Source: Monodelphis domestica
Taxonomy: Eukaryota; Chordata; Mammalia; Didelphimorphia; Didelphidae
Assembly (NCBI RefSeq): GCF_027887165.1
Contig: NC_077232.1
Location: 6,350,391 to 6,414,390, forward strand
Reading direction: 5' to 3'
DNA length: 64,000 bases
The notes beneath the pieces were generated by a model. That model did no database searches. It had not been told where the DNA came from and saw only the letters and a list, made by a program, of their open reading frames with translations. Below, in pieces: positions 54,914 through 64,000 of this stretch. Made by a program: the position numbers and the translations under genes. Position 1 is the first letter of the stretch. Each line of letters starts with the position of its first letter.

Positions 54914-55379
54914 GGGTCCCCAAACTCTTTACACAGGGGCCAGTTCACTGTCCCTCAGACCGTTGGAGGGCTGGACTATTAACAAAAACTGAACAAATCT
55001 GTATAGCGCTGGCTGGGATGGGCCTATCACACCTCGCACAGCCCATCACTGCCACCACTATACCGGGCAGCAGTATACACAGGGCGGAATCCCCTCCCCC
55101 AGATCACCGCTCACCATGCTGACGTCTTCCATTGTGCAGCCACATAATCCTTTGTGCGGCACCTCGTTCTCCTTCAGTTACTTGTTACTTTCAGTTAGTT
55201 ACTTGTCAGAACAAGGCACCACACAAAGGATTAAGTCACCGGAAGTAGTACTGTGCATGAGTGGCCTCCACATACAGTGCTCCTCACACTGACCACCAAT
55301 GAAAGAGGTGCCCCTTTCGGAAGTGTGGGGGGCCTCGGGGGCCACATGTGGCCTGCAGGCCTTAGCTTGGGAACCCCTG
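54914..55379. mobile_element. Non-autonomous hAT-type DNA transposon
   Basis: 466 bp with imperfect terminal inverted repeats (GGGTCCCCAAAC at left; right end reads CAGGGGTTCCCAAGC inward). Flanks CCTTAAAA (54906-54913) and CCTTAAGG (55380-55387) look like an 8-bp hAT target-site duplication. The end-proximal phrases CAGTTCACTGTCCCTCAGAC and CCACATGTGGCCTGCAGGCC resemble, from memory, OC1-like hAT elements. It has no transposase frame. Internal arms at 55141-55170 and 55208-55235 form an imperfect hairpin. Confidence 0.7.
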
Positions 55380-55394
55380 CCTTAAGGTTTCCAG

Positions 55395-55612
55395 AGCCTG
55401 TTAGGCTCATACTGTGTTATTATCCCTATTTTAGAGAGGAGGAAACTAAGGCTGCAAAAAATAACATGACTTGTCAAGGGTCACAAAACTAGTCAGTATG
55501 GATCTTCCAGACTCCCTATCCTCTGCTCTCTACGCCTGGAGCCCCAGGAGCCTCTGGTGGGTCATAGGCTTAGATGAAAGGGACCTCAGAATCATCTAGG
55601 CTAAGCTAAGTG

Positions 55613-55673
<61 letters not shown>

Positions 55674-55735
55674 TGAAAGTCCAGGATTCAAACCCAGGTC
55701 CTTAGATTCTACATGTACTTCCCTTTTCACCACCC
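55395..55735 (-). repeat. MIR-type SINE fragments with embedded CA repeat
   Basis: 55395-55500 is an antisense MIR (CCCTATTTTAGAGAGGAGG). Around 55560-55735 a second antisense SINE (GGACCTCAGAATCATCTAGG ... TTCAAACCCAGGTCCTTAG) is split by the CA array. Confidence 0.6.
55613..55669 (+). repeat. (CA)n microsatellite, about 28 units
   Basis: Uninterrupted CA dinucleotide run. Confidence 0.95.
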
Positions 55736-55969
55736 AGGGTGGCCTCTTGACCTCTGCCTCAGACTAGCAGGATGGCCCTTGGTGCCTTGCTTTGCTCCTC
55801 TCTAGAACAGGACCAGCCACAGGCCTCCATGCCTCCTCAAGGCAGAAGGGATCAGCATAGCCAAGCAGATGTCTGGGAGAGAAGGATGTAAGAGCCTTCC
55901 CTTCCCCTCATTGGGACCAGAGATTGTACTCAGAAAGATGGTGCTTGAGAAGATCACTTTGACCTTTGC

Positions 55970-56519
55970 AGGCCCTCATCACCTCCCATCTTGATGTCTA
56001 CACTGGAGGCTGGGGAAGGGTCTACCTACCTCCAGGCTCTCCCCACCCATTGATCCAATCCTCCACTCAGCCATTGATGGGATTTTCCTGAAGCCCAGGT
56101 CTGATCAGATCAGTTCCCCAGACTGTAAACTTCACTTGTTCTCGCCCTTGTTTGGCCTTCAGAGCCCTTCACCTCCTAGCCCCCTCCCATCTTTCCAGTC
56201 TTCTAACACCTCAGTCCCCCATGTAGGGTTCCATAGAGTAAGAACAAGAGCCTCCATCTCTCTGCCCTGGGATCCTCTCCAGCTGTCCTCCATGCCTGGA
56301 ATGCTCTCCCTCCTTCACTCCTTTGGGCCCAGCTAAAGCCTCCCTTCTATGGAAGCCTCCCCCACCTCCTCCTCACTCGGGGGCTTTCCCTCTGCCCTTT
56401 GTGGCCTGTTTCTGCTGCTGTCTAGTTTGTGTGCATTGGTTTGCCCCTTATCTTCCCCCTTAGATTGTGAGCTCCTGGAGGGCAGGGACCTGGGAAGCCC
56501 TTAATAAATGTTCCTGAGC
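55970..56519 (+). repeat. L2-type LINE 3' end, sense
   Basis: CTGTCCTCCATGCCTGGAATG, CCTCCCTTCTATGGAAGCC, TTAGATTGTGAGCTCCTGGA and the terminal CCCTTAATAAATGTTCC match the L2 3' UTR in order. Confidence 0.75.
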
Positions 56520-56689
56520 GCTCCCCTTCCCTCCGATCTCTTCCTCACCCCCTGGGCAATCGCTTTCTCCTGCTCGAGGTGCCCCCTCTGGGGGAGAGGC
56601 TCCGCTTCCTTCCACCCTTCATCTAGTAGCTCCTTCACGCACTTCCCTCCTGTCCCGGCCGAATCCTGTTTGCGAAGGGCAGGTGCGGA

Positions 56690-57250
56690 CACAGCAGTAG
56701 ATTCTCCAGCTGCTTTATTGGGGGGAGTCAGATTGCTGATACCTCAGCACACTTGTTACAGACATTTGTTACATTTCATGCACTTACAATGACCACGACC
56801 ACGACAACGACGACCACCGGGAGAGAGCGGACTCCCGGCTCTTCAGTTACGAGGTTAAGAGATGCTGCTGCCTCCTGCCCGATCGACTTGGGGAAAAGTT
56901 GGGAAACACACTAGCCCTTCCCTGGAACCCACGGCATGGGGAAGTGGAGGCTCCTGGGAATAGGATGGAGAACCGTCAGAGACTCCCACAGCCTGCAGCC
57001 GAGGCAGCTGAGCCCGAGATGACCGATGACCGGCTCTCCTTGCCAGAAAGTGCCTCCTTCGAGCCAGAGGCCAGGAGGACTGCTCTAGTGGGCTGCTGAT
57101 GCCACTTGGAGTCCTTCAGTAGCAAAAGATCTTAGCACCGAGTTACCAAGAAGGAGTAGTTAAAAGAAGGCCCGGGAGGGGGGACGGGGGTGAGCGCCAA
57201 CCCCACCCGCTGAGAACGGCCCAGGCTCCTTTTGTAGCTCAGGGGTTCCC
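56690..57250 (-). other. Candidate distal 3' UTR end with AATAAA, possibly of SYT12
   Basis: On the minus strand, a T/A-richer stretch ends with AATAAA at about 56721-56716, followed by GT-containing sequence (CTGCTGTGTC), the layout of a polyadenylation site. I noticed no other minus-strand AATAAA between it and the SYT12 stop by eye. It could be the distal end of a SYT12 3' UTR about 5.5 kb long or belong to another transcript. No coding frame is seen here. Confidence 0.4.
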
Positions 57251-57295
57251 TAATAGAATCGTTTTCTCTCTGGGGCTGTGGGAGGAAGGGGAGGG

Positions 57296-57410
57296 CCTCA
57301 GTCCTGGGTGCAAATCCAGTCTTTGCCTTGATTCATACCTGCGGGGCCTCAGTGCCCTCTCTCTAAGTAAGTCCTTTTTCTCATCTGTAGAATGGGCACA
57401 GCAGGACCTG
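57296..57410 (+). repeat. MIR-type SINE fragment
   Basis: GGGTGCAAATCCAGTC and TTTCTCATCTGTAGAATGGG. Confidence 0.6.
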
Positions 57411-59325
57411 GACCCCCTGTTGTCCAGGAACTGTTGCAAGGAAGTGTCTGTAGAAATGGGAGTCATACAAACCATCTGGGTAATGAGCGTTCTCTGCTTT
57501 GAGGAGGAACAAACCCAAGAAAGGTCCGGAAGCTGGGCTAGGCCGGGAGAGTCAGACTGAGGGGCCGGAGAAGTCGGCCTGGTGTCTGCCCTCAGGGCCG
57601 GGCCAACAGCCAGGATCTGAAACAGGTCCGAGTCGGTCACCCCAGCACAAACCTGCTTTAAAGGACCTCCGTTTGCAGTTCCACGTGGTGATTTCGCTTT
57701 CAGGACCAGATCAGAGTCCTCCGACCTCAGCCCATCCCCGGGCAGGGCAGCTGGGCCTGCCTCTTTAAGCCCCCAGAATGTGGGGGGCCTCCTGAGGAGC
57801 TCCGAAGATGTTTCCTCAGGAAGATGCCCAGAGAATCGGTCCCAGAGCCCCGTGCCAAATGGGTGAATGCAGTTAGACTGCGATCCTCAAGGATCCGAAG
57901 GAAACGGAGGATTAGAAGCATGAAGTGAGCCTCCAAGATGATGTCGTCCTCCCTCCTTTGGGCTCATCAGTCCATCCTCCTGCTTTCAGCTTCCTGATAG
58001 CAACTTCCCAGAATCCCCCAGTACGTCGTCGTCTTTTCTGCGCTCTTTCCTGACTCCTTCACCAGCCCAACTGGTAGGAGAGGAGAGACCCCCCAGGAAA
58101 GTCAGCCTCCATGGGAAGAGACGTGGGGAGAGAAGGCCGACCGCCCCCTCTGGGATCAGTGTCAGGAACGGCGAAGATTGCGCTGGGCTAGAGCTACACT
58201 CAAGTGCTTGCTATTGGCACGCTCCAATTTGTTTTAGAATCACACAGTCGGGCTGTGTGGTGATACTCCCAGCCTGGCCTAAGTTAGGGAATGCTTGGGC
58301 ATGCCCATCCCGAAGGAGCTTGGCGGGGGGCAAGGTGGGAGGCACCAGTGGGGGCCGAGCCATGAGCTGAGTTTGAAGGAGTCCCTGCCTCCTCGGAATC
58401 GGAAGAATGACGCCCTTCCTGGGCTGCTCTCGTGTACCAGCCCATCTCACTCCCCTTCAGCAGTCACTTCCGTGTCCCCGGCCTCTTCTCCCTAGTCCGA
58501 CCTCCCATGTTCTCAGTTCTAAGGTGCCTCCCTGACATTCCACTCTGAACACCTAAGACTGGCCCTGCTGCTGGAGATGCTTTCTCGGAGTGGCTCAGTA
58601 CCAAGATCCCCAGGTTGGACAATGGCCCACCCAGGCTTCTTCCCAGAGCTCTGCAGGCCCCTTCTGGGGCAGCTTAAGAACATGGCTGAGAGTCCAGCTT
58701 TTTTTTGCAGGACTAACCTAGAGTTGGTTTTCTTTTCTAGCTATCAGGAGCTGCGTCCCAAAGCCCAACGTCCTTAGGAGGGAAGGGCTACCCCCCCCCC
58801 CCCCCCAATATCCAGCCCAGCCCCATGACTAACCCTGCCCAGACTCCCAAGATCCTCTACCCGGCACACAGGGCCAAAGGCTCCGGAGAATTCTTTCCCA
58901 ACAGAGCCCATTCCTTCCTGGCGAGATCCACCACTCCTTGGCCCAGATTGGGCCCTTTGCCTGGAATACCTTCTTCTCCTCTTGTATCTGAAGGGGATCT
59001 GGCCTTCCTGCAGGGAAGGGGGAAATTGCCCCCCACCTCCAGGAAGTCTTCACTTAACACTTCAGGCTCCAGTCACCTTTCTCCTCTTTCTCCTTGTAAT
59101 ATTTGGAGTCTGCACAGTTCTTTGTCTTGTTACGGATCCCATACCTTGTGTGTCTCCAGCTGGAGCTGAGTGCAGCCCCAGGAAGCTGGCTGGGTCACTG
59201 GCTCCTTGGCTTCCCCCGCGCCTCTGAGCACACAGCAGGGTTTGCTTAATGACCCCTGGCCTTGACTATCCAGCTGCTCTCCCCTGGATAAAGGGGCCCA
59301 CCCAAGAGGCCGAGAAGTTTAGAGT
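57411..59325. other. No gene recognised; possible SYT12 3' UTR or intergenic
   Basis: Unique-looking sequence with a C16 run at 58791-58806 and a possible diverged L2 piece at 58940-59170. No coding exon seen. Confidence 0.4.
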
Positions 59326-59445
59326 TTCAGGTTGTCTCCATGTAATCTTGGGAAGCCCCTTCTCACCTCTGAGCCTGTTTCCTTATCTGTGAAATGGGTA
59401 TAATGTGACCTATATCACCCTCTCTTCCAGGGTTGCTCTGAACAA
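59325..59445 (+). repeat. MIR-type SINE fragment
   Basis: GAGCCTGTTTCCTTATCTGT and GAAATGGGTATAATG. Confidence 0.6.
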
Positions 59446-59835
59446 ACATTCAGTGCAGGATGGAACTGAGAGCGACATTAATTCTTGGGTTTTTCTATGT
59501 GTTCTAGAATCCAGGCATCCCACTGAAGCAGAACCTGTCCTCGAAACCTCATAGGACCCCAGGGAGATGAAAGCATTCACCGAGGAGTATTCAGGAGGAG
59601 GTATGACCCCAGACTTCCACTTCCTCCCCTTTAGGCAGACCAAGTGGGCTCAGAGAAGTTAGTTCATTGCCTCCCCCACTCCAAAAGGAAGGAACAGCCC
59701 AGCAGCGGCATCATCTGTGTGTTGGCCCTCAGGGTCCAGCTCAGCCTCAGCACCTTCCCCCACAGCCTTCTGGGGGCTCTGCTTGGGCTTAAGGCCATCA
59801 GGAGAGGTCATCTCCAATCCAGGCAAGTGGAAATG

Positions 59836-61947
59836 CTTCTTCCTTCCTTCCTCCCTCCCTCCCTCCCTCCCTTCCTTCCTCCCTTCCTTCCTTCCTTCCT
59901 TCCTTCCTTCCTTCCTTCCTTCCTTCCTTCCTTCCTTTCTTCCTTCCTCCTCCTTTCCTTCCATCCTTCCTTCTTTCCTTTCTCCCTCCTTCTTTCTTTC
60001 CTTCCTTCCTCCTTCCTTCTTTCTTTTTCTTCTTTCCTTCTTCCCTCTCTTCCTTCCTTCCTTCCTCCTTACTCCCTTCCTCCTTTCTTCTTCCCTCCTT
60101 CCTTCCTTCCTCCTTCCTTCTTTCTTCTTCCTTCCTTCTTCCTTTTTTCTTCCCTCCTTCCTCCTTCCTTCCTCCTTTCCTTCCTTCCTTTTTTCTTCTT
60201 TCCTTCCTTCTTTTCTTCTTTCCTCCCTCCCTCCCTCCCTTTCTTCCTTCCTTCTTCCTTTTTTCTTCCCTCCTTCCTCCTTCCTTCCTCCTTTCCTTCC
60301 TTCCTTTTTTCTTCTTTCCTTCCTTCTTTTCTTCTTTCCTCCCTCCCTCCCTCCCTTTCTTCCTTCCTTCCTTCTTTCTTCTTCCTTACTTCCTCCTTCC
60401 TCCCTCCTTCATCTTTTCTTCTTCCCTCCTTCCTCCTTTTTTCCTTCCTCCCTCCTTTTCTTCCTTCCTTCCTTCCTTCCTTCTTTCCTCCTTTCTTTCC
60501 TTTTTTCTTCTTTTCTCCCTCCCTCCCTTCCTTTCTTCCTCCCTTCCTCCTTCCTTTCTTCTTCCTTCCTTCCTTCCTCCTCCTTCCTTTCTTCATCTTT
60601 TCTTCTTCCCTCCTTCCTCCTTTCCTTCCTTCCTTTTTTCTTCTTTTCTCCCTCCCTCCCTTCCTTCCTTCCTCCTTCCTTTCTTCATCTTTTCTTCTTC
60701 CCTCTTTCCTCCTTTTCTTCCTTCCTTCCTCTCTTCCTCCCTACCTACCTTTCTTCCTCTCTTCCTTCCTTCCTCCTTTCCTTCCTTCCTCCTTTCTTCT
60801 TCCCTTCTTCCTTCCTTCCTCCTTCCTTCATCTTTTCTTCTTCCCTCCTTCCTCCTTTCCTTCCTTCCTTCCTTCTTTCCACCTTTCCTTCCTTTTTTCT
60901 TCTTTTCTCCCTCCCTCCCTTTCTTCCTCCCTTCCTCCTTCCTTCCTTCTTTCTTCTTCCTTCCTTCCTCCTTCCTTTCTTCATCTTTTCTTCTTCCTTC
61001 CTTCCTCCTTTTCTTCCTTCCTTCCCTCCTTCCTTTCTTCCTTCCTCTCTTCCTCCCTCCCTTCCTTCCTTCTTCCTTCCTTCCTCCTCCCTCCTTTCTT
61101 CCTCCCTCCTTCCTTCCTTCCTCTTTTCTTCTTCCCTCCTTCCTCCTTCCTTTCTTCTTCCTTCCTCCTTCCTTCTTCTTCCTTCCTTCCTCCTCCTTTC
61201 CTTCCTTCCATCCTTCCTTCCTTCCTTCCTTCCTTCCTTCCTTCCTTCCTTCCTTCCTTCCTTCCTCCTTCCTTTCTTCATCTTTTCTTCTTCCCTCCTT
61301 CCTTCCTTCCTCTCTTCCTCCCTACCTACCTTTCTTCCTCTCTTCCTTCCTACTTCCTTCCTTCCTCCTTTCCTTCCTTCCTCCTTTCTTCTTCCCTCCT
61401 TCCTTCCTTCTTCCTTCCTCCCTTCCTCCTTCGTTCCTCCTTTCTTCTTCCTTCTTTCCTTCCTTCCTTTCTTCCCTCCTTCCTCCTTTCTTCTTCCCTC
61501 CTCCTTCCCTCCTTCCTCCTTCCTTCCTTCCTCTTTTCTTCTTCCCTCCTTCCTCCTTCCTTTCTTCTTCCTTCCTCCTTCCTTCCTTCTTCCTCCTTCC
61601 TTCCTCCTTCTCCCTTCCTTCCTTCCTCCTTCTCCCTCCCTTCCCTCCCTCCCTCCCTCCCTCCCTTCTTCCCTCCCTCTCTCCCTCCCTCTCTCCCTCC
61701 CTCCCTCCCTCCCTCCCTTCCCTCCCTCCCTCCCTCCCTCCCTCCTTCCTTCCTTCCTTCCTTCCTTCTTTCCTTCCTTCCTTCCTTCCTTCCTTCCTTC
61801 CTTCCTTCCTTCCTTCCTTCCTTCCTTCCTTCCTTCCTTCCTTCCTTCCTTCCTTCCTTCCTTCCTTCCTTCCTTCCTTCCTTCCTTCCTTCCTTCCTTC
61901 CTTCCTTCCTTCCTTCCTTCCTTCCTTCCTTCCTTCCTTCCTTCCTT
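59836..61947 (-). repeat. 2.1-kb CCTT/GGAA microsatellite array
   Basis: Almost wholly C/T on the plus strand (GGAA-rich on the SYT12 sense strand). Pure (CCTT)n blocks lie near 59881-59936 and about 61771-61947, with complex CCTT/CTTT/CCCT blocks between them. Within it are a 116-bp tandem duplication (60131-60246 and 60247-60362) and at least six copies of a TTCATCTTTTCTTCTTCC block. Its long frames encode only Ser/Phe/Leu/Pro or Glu/Gly/Lys/Arg. Confidence 0.92.
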
Positions 61948-61949
61948 TT

Positions 61950-62178
61950 CTTCTTTATGTAGAGAATGGTGGGAACCAGATGAGTCCTGTCTGCAAGGTG
62001 GCTAGGGAGCCCGGGGAAGGGAGGCAAGGTGGGCAGAGAAGGGCAGAGTCTTGTGGGGCTGTGTTTCCCTTTCACGCAGCTGGGAATGCAGGGACAGGAG
62101 AATGGAGAGGGCAGAGTCTGTGCTGGACCCCAGGGTGGTGGTGGGGCCCAGAAGGGGCCGCAGCATCGGAGGGGACTT
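61950..62178 (-). other. SYT12: SYT12 proximal 3' UTR
   Basis: About 230 bp of unique sequence between the SYT12 stop and the GGAA array. It holds no AATAAA on the minus strand; the nearest candidate is a CATAAA variant at the very edge of the array. The true 3' end may therefore lie here or well beyond the array. Confidence 0.55.
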
Positions 62179-62352
62179 CTAGTTTCGACGCACAGCGTGC
62201 CACATGGACACAGGCTTGCGCAGGGTGGCCAGCATCTGGTTCCAGTGGGTGACGCCCATGCCGCTGGCCGAGGGGCCGATGATGACGTGGCCGATGTTGT
62301 CGGCCCGCCCGTCGCTGCCGCACTCAGCCACTGTCACTCTCAGAGATAGGTC
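62179..62352 (-). CDS. SYT12: SYT12 last coding exon (C2B end and stop)
   Basis: 57 residues from [10 protein letters not shown] to WHAVRRN, then TAG. It includes the [13 protein letters not shown] loop and the HWNQML(x5)PVSMWH helix typical of synaptotagmin C2B ends. Confidence 0.93.
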   Translation of the reverse strand, partial: DLSLRVTVAECGSDGRADNIGHVIIGPSASGMGVTHWNQMLATLRKPVSMWHAVRRN

Positions 62353-63540
62353 CTGGGGAAGGTCAGAGAGAGGAAGGTAATGGCCCGGGGCCCCAGGGAT
62401 GGGCCTGCCTCCCTCACACCCCGTGGTTCCCTGCCTGGGCAGTCTGTCCCCACCCCGCCGGCCCATGGCACAGGGACCATCTAGATGCACACGCGCTTTC
62501 TTTTCTTTTCATCCCTCTCCATTTCTGTGTCCCCCACAGGACCAGGAAGATGGTACAGGTCCACATACATGTTTGCAGAATTAGGAGGCATGGTGGGCCT
62601 CTGGCTGCCAGCAGGGCACCCCCTTGTGGGCCTCCACAGAGCAGCAGCCCATCTTGATGGAAGCACCATGGCCCACTAGGTGAGCTCCAGGCATGTGGGC
62701 AGCAGGGGTGAGCCTGGAAACTGAAGGGGATCTGGGCCATGAGTGGGGAGAAGAACCCCGGGGGGATGCTCCAGAGAGGCAGGGCTGGAGCTTGGGCTCC
62801 ATCTTGGAGAAAAGCCTCTCAGCGGGGCAGGAAGGACAACTGGGGGCAAGAGGAGACTTAGCCAGGCTTGGGGGATGGCAGAGGAACGAGAGAGCCCCAC
62901 GGAAAGCTCCTGCTCTCGCTCTGTCCGGTGTCTGGGGCCAGAAAGAGCCGAGGGTCAGAAGCCATAAGGACGGTGGGGGCCAGAAAGGAAGTGCCACCAC
63001 CCCGGAGGAGGCTCGGAACCTCTCTTCCCTTTGCCTCAGAACAGAGCCCTGAGCTGGCCTAGTTCTTCCTCTGATGGGTACTTCCAGTCATGGGGGGCAT
63101 CAAGAAACCAAGCCGGGGCCCCCCAAAGAGTCCTGCTGGAAGCACATATCAGAATTCCCATCCCTTTACTAGGGAACCCACCGAATCACCATTGTGGGTT
63201 CCCCCTGTTGTTAGGGACCTTCCCCTTCGCATGGCATCTTGCCTCTGTTTCTCCTAGAAGACTAAGTCTGAGGAGGACGGGGAGCCGTCTGACCCAAAGC
63301 CTTTGCCTCCTCCAGGGCCGAGCCCGGGCTCCGCTCCCAGAAGGCTGAGAGAATGAGGTGCGGGCCCCCCTTTTCTGCGAGGCCAGGCCCTCTCCTAGGC
63401 CCTCACCTGTAGCACAATGGCTGGGACCGAGAAGATCATGGCCTCGTTGAACACCGGATGGGGGTCGTCTTTCTTCACGGCTGTCTTCTTCTTGCTTATC
63501 TTCCTCCCGTCCTGAAGCAGGTACACCTTGACAAAGGGAT
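62179..63540 (-). CDS. SYT12: SYT12, synaptotagmin-12, last two coding exons (partial)
   Basis: Two exons are in the window: 63540-63407 (134 nt) and 62352-62179 (174 nt with TAG). The acceptors end CCCACAG and CCCCAG, the donor is CAG|GTGAGG, and the intron between them is 1,054 bp. Together they give 101 residues plus part of a split Asp: (D)[18 protein letters not shown], then [21 protein letters not shown], then [23 protein letters not shown] and [22 protein letters not shown]. This is the second half of a C2B domain with the WHXL-type C-terminal motif of synaptotagmins; the SMWHAVRRN ending is as I recall for Syt12. Known role: a synaptotagmin lacking Ca-binding aspartates, on secretory and synaptic vesicles. 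The N-terminus, transmembrane segment, C2A and start of C2B lie beyond 64000. Confidence 0.93.
63407..63540 (-). CDS. SYT12: SYT12 penultimate coding exon (C2B core)
   Basis: Encodes the tail of the Ca-loop 1 region (DPFVKVYL), the polybasic strand [11 protein letters not shown] and the [13 protein letters not shown] segment. It begins in phase 1, with an Asp codon completed from the upstream exon outside the window, and ends in phase 0. Confidence 0.93.
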
Positions 63541-63864
63541 CTGTGGGAAGCAGCAGACGGTCCAGGTGAGGGCTGCACCCCGTCACCCCCGGCCCGGCTC
63601 AGCTGCCCACTTACCGCGAGGCTCAGCCCTGGCCCAGGACCAATCGGGCCGGTGATGCGCTCGCCCTGGCCTTCCCCAGGCCCCTCTCCACCAGCGCGCA
63701 TGGGCTCTTCCTAACCTCACCGTGGGCTCGGGGCCCACAACCAGGAAACCTTCTAGGCAAGATTGGAATCCAGGTCTTTCCAAGGGCTGAATAGAGCCTT
63801 GCGGGGGGGGGGGGGGGGGTCATCAGGACCACCAGCGGCCCATTGTTTAACCCATCCCTCCATC

Positions 63865-63960
63865 CCGGTGCCAGGCACTGTGCTGAGCTCTGGGCTCCTG
63901 GCTGCAAGGCAAAGCAGGCCCTGCCCTCAGGGGGAGACAACACGGAAATGGCCAGGTTCC
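63865..63960 (-). repeat. L2-type antisense fragment in SYT12 intron
   Basis: GGTGCCAGGCACTGTGCTGAG and CCCTCAGGGGGAGACAACA. A G17 run lies just left at about 63803-63819. Confidence 0.55.
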
Positions 63961-64000
63961 CGCCAGTCCGCGGAAGACCCCTTCAGAGCCGGGGCCTCTG

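Noticed and set aside
59644-62005. Very long open frames (about 760-770 residues) on both strands
   Set aside because: They are translations of the CCTT array into Ser/Phe/Leu/Pro or Lys/Glu/Gly/Arg repeats; tetranucleotide repeats lack stops in every frame.
1-64000. Endogenous retrovirus or other LTR element
   Set aside because: No paired LTRs, primer-binding site or gag/pol/env-like sequence was recognised anywhere in the window.

Overview
This is a 64 kb window of vertebrate nuclear DNA, almost certainly from a marsupial. It is GC-rich, its genes are split by GT-AG introns, and it carries many copies of a tRNA-derived SINE of marsupial type (A box TGGCTCAGTGG, B box GGTTCAAATC), together with L1, L2/CR1-type LINEs, MIR/CORE-SINEs and one short hAT-like DNA transposon. 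I cannot tell the species from the sequence.

Genes: two protein-coding genes are read directly, both on the minus strand. RHOD (atypical Rho-family GTPase) is complete: five coding exons between 41786 and 33499, giving 207 residues. The last two coding exons of SYT12 (synaptotagmin-12, second half of C2B to the stop) lie at 63540-62179; the rest of that gene is beyond the right edge. The large CpG island at about 7.76-12.05 kb matches, by position and by the human order SYT12-RHOD-KDM2A, the promoter and non-coding first exon of KDM2A, also pointing left. No KDM2A coding exon is visible, so positions 1 to about 8190 are read as its first intron.

Layout: 1-7.7 kb is AT-richer intron-like DNA with SINE, L2 and MIR fragments. 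7.76-12.05 kb is the CpG island, with NRF1 and YY1 motifs, GC pentanucleotide arrays and TGCCGCA hairpins. 12-33 kb is intergenic DNA full of L1, L2, SINE and purine tracts. 33.2-42.2 kb is RHOD with its promoter, with a CTCF-like motif just past its 3' end and a 33-bp minisatellite in intron 2. 42.2-56.5 kb is repeat-rich intergenic DNA: long pyrimidine tracts, an L1 that kept its 5' end and ORF1, a sense CR1/L2 piece, an L1 3'-end dimer flanked by target-site duplications, and the hAT-like element. 56.7-62.2 kb may be a very long SYT12 3' UTR that includes a 2.1-kb CCTT/GGAA array. 62.2-64 kb is the SYT12 3' part.

The three genes are neighbours by ancestral synteny rather than parts of one pathway: RHOD works on endosome motility and actin, SYT12 is a Ca-independent synaptotagmin of secretory vesicles, and KDM2A is a CpG-island-binding H3K36 demethylase. 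Most long open frames here are artefacts of purine/pyrimidine repeats or of stop-poor CpG-island DNA. I found no wholly new biological system. The most unusual items are the strand-biased purine tracts around RHOD, the L1 3'-end dimer, the hairpin-rich CpG-island segment, the CA repeat grown inside a SINE, and the possible purine-only stretch inside the SYT12 3' UTR.
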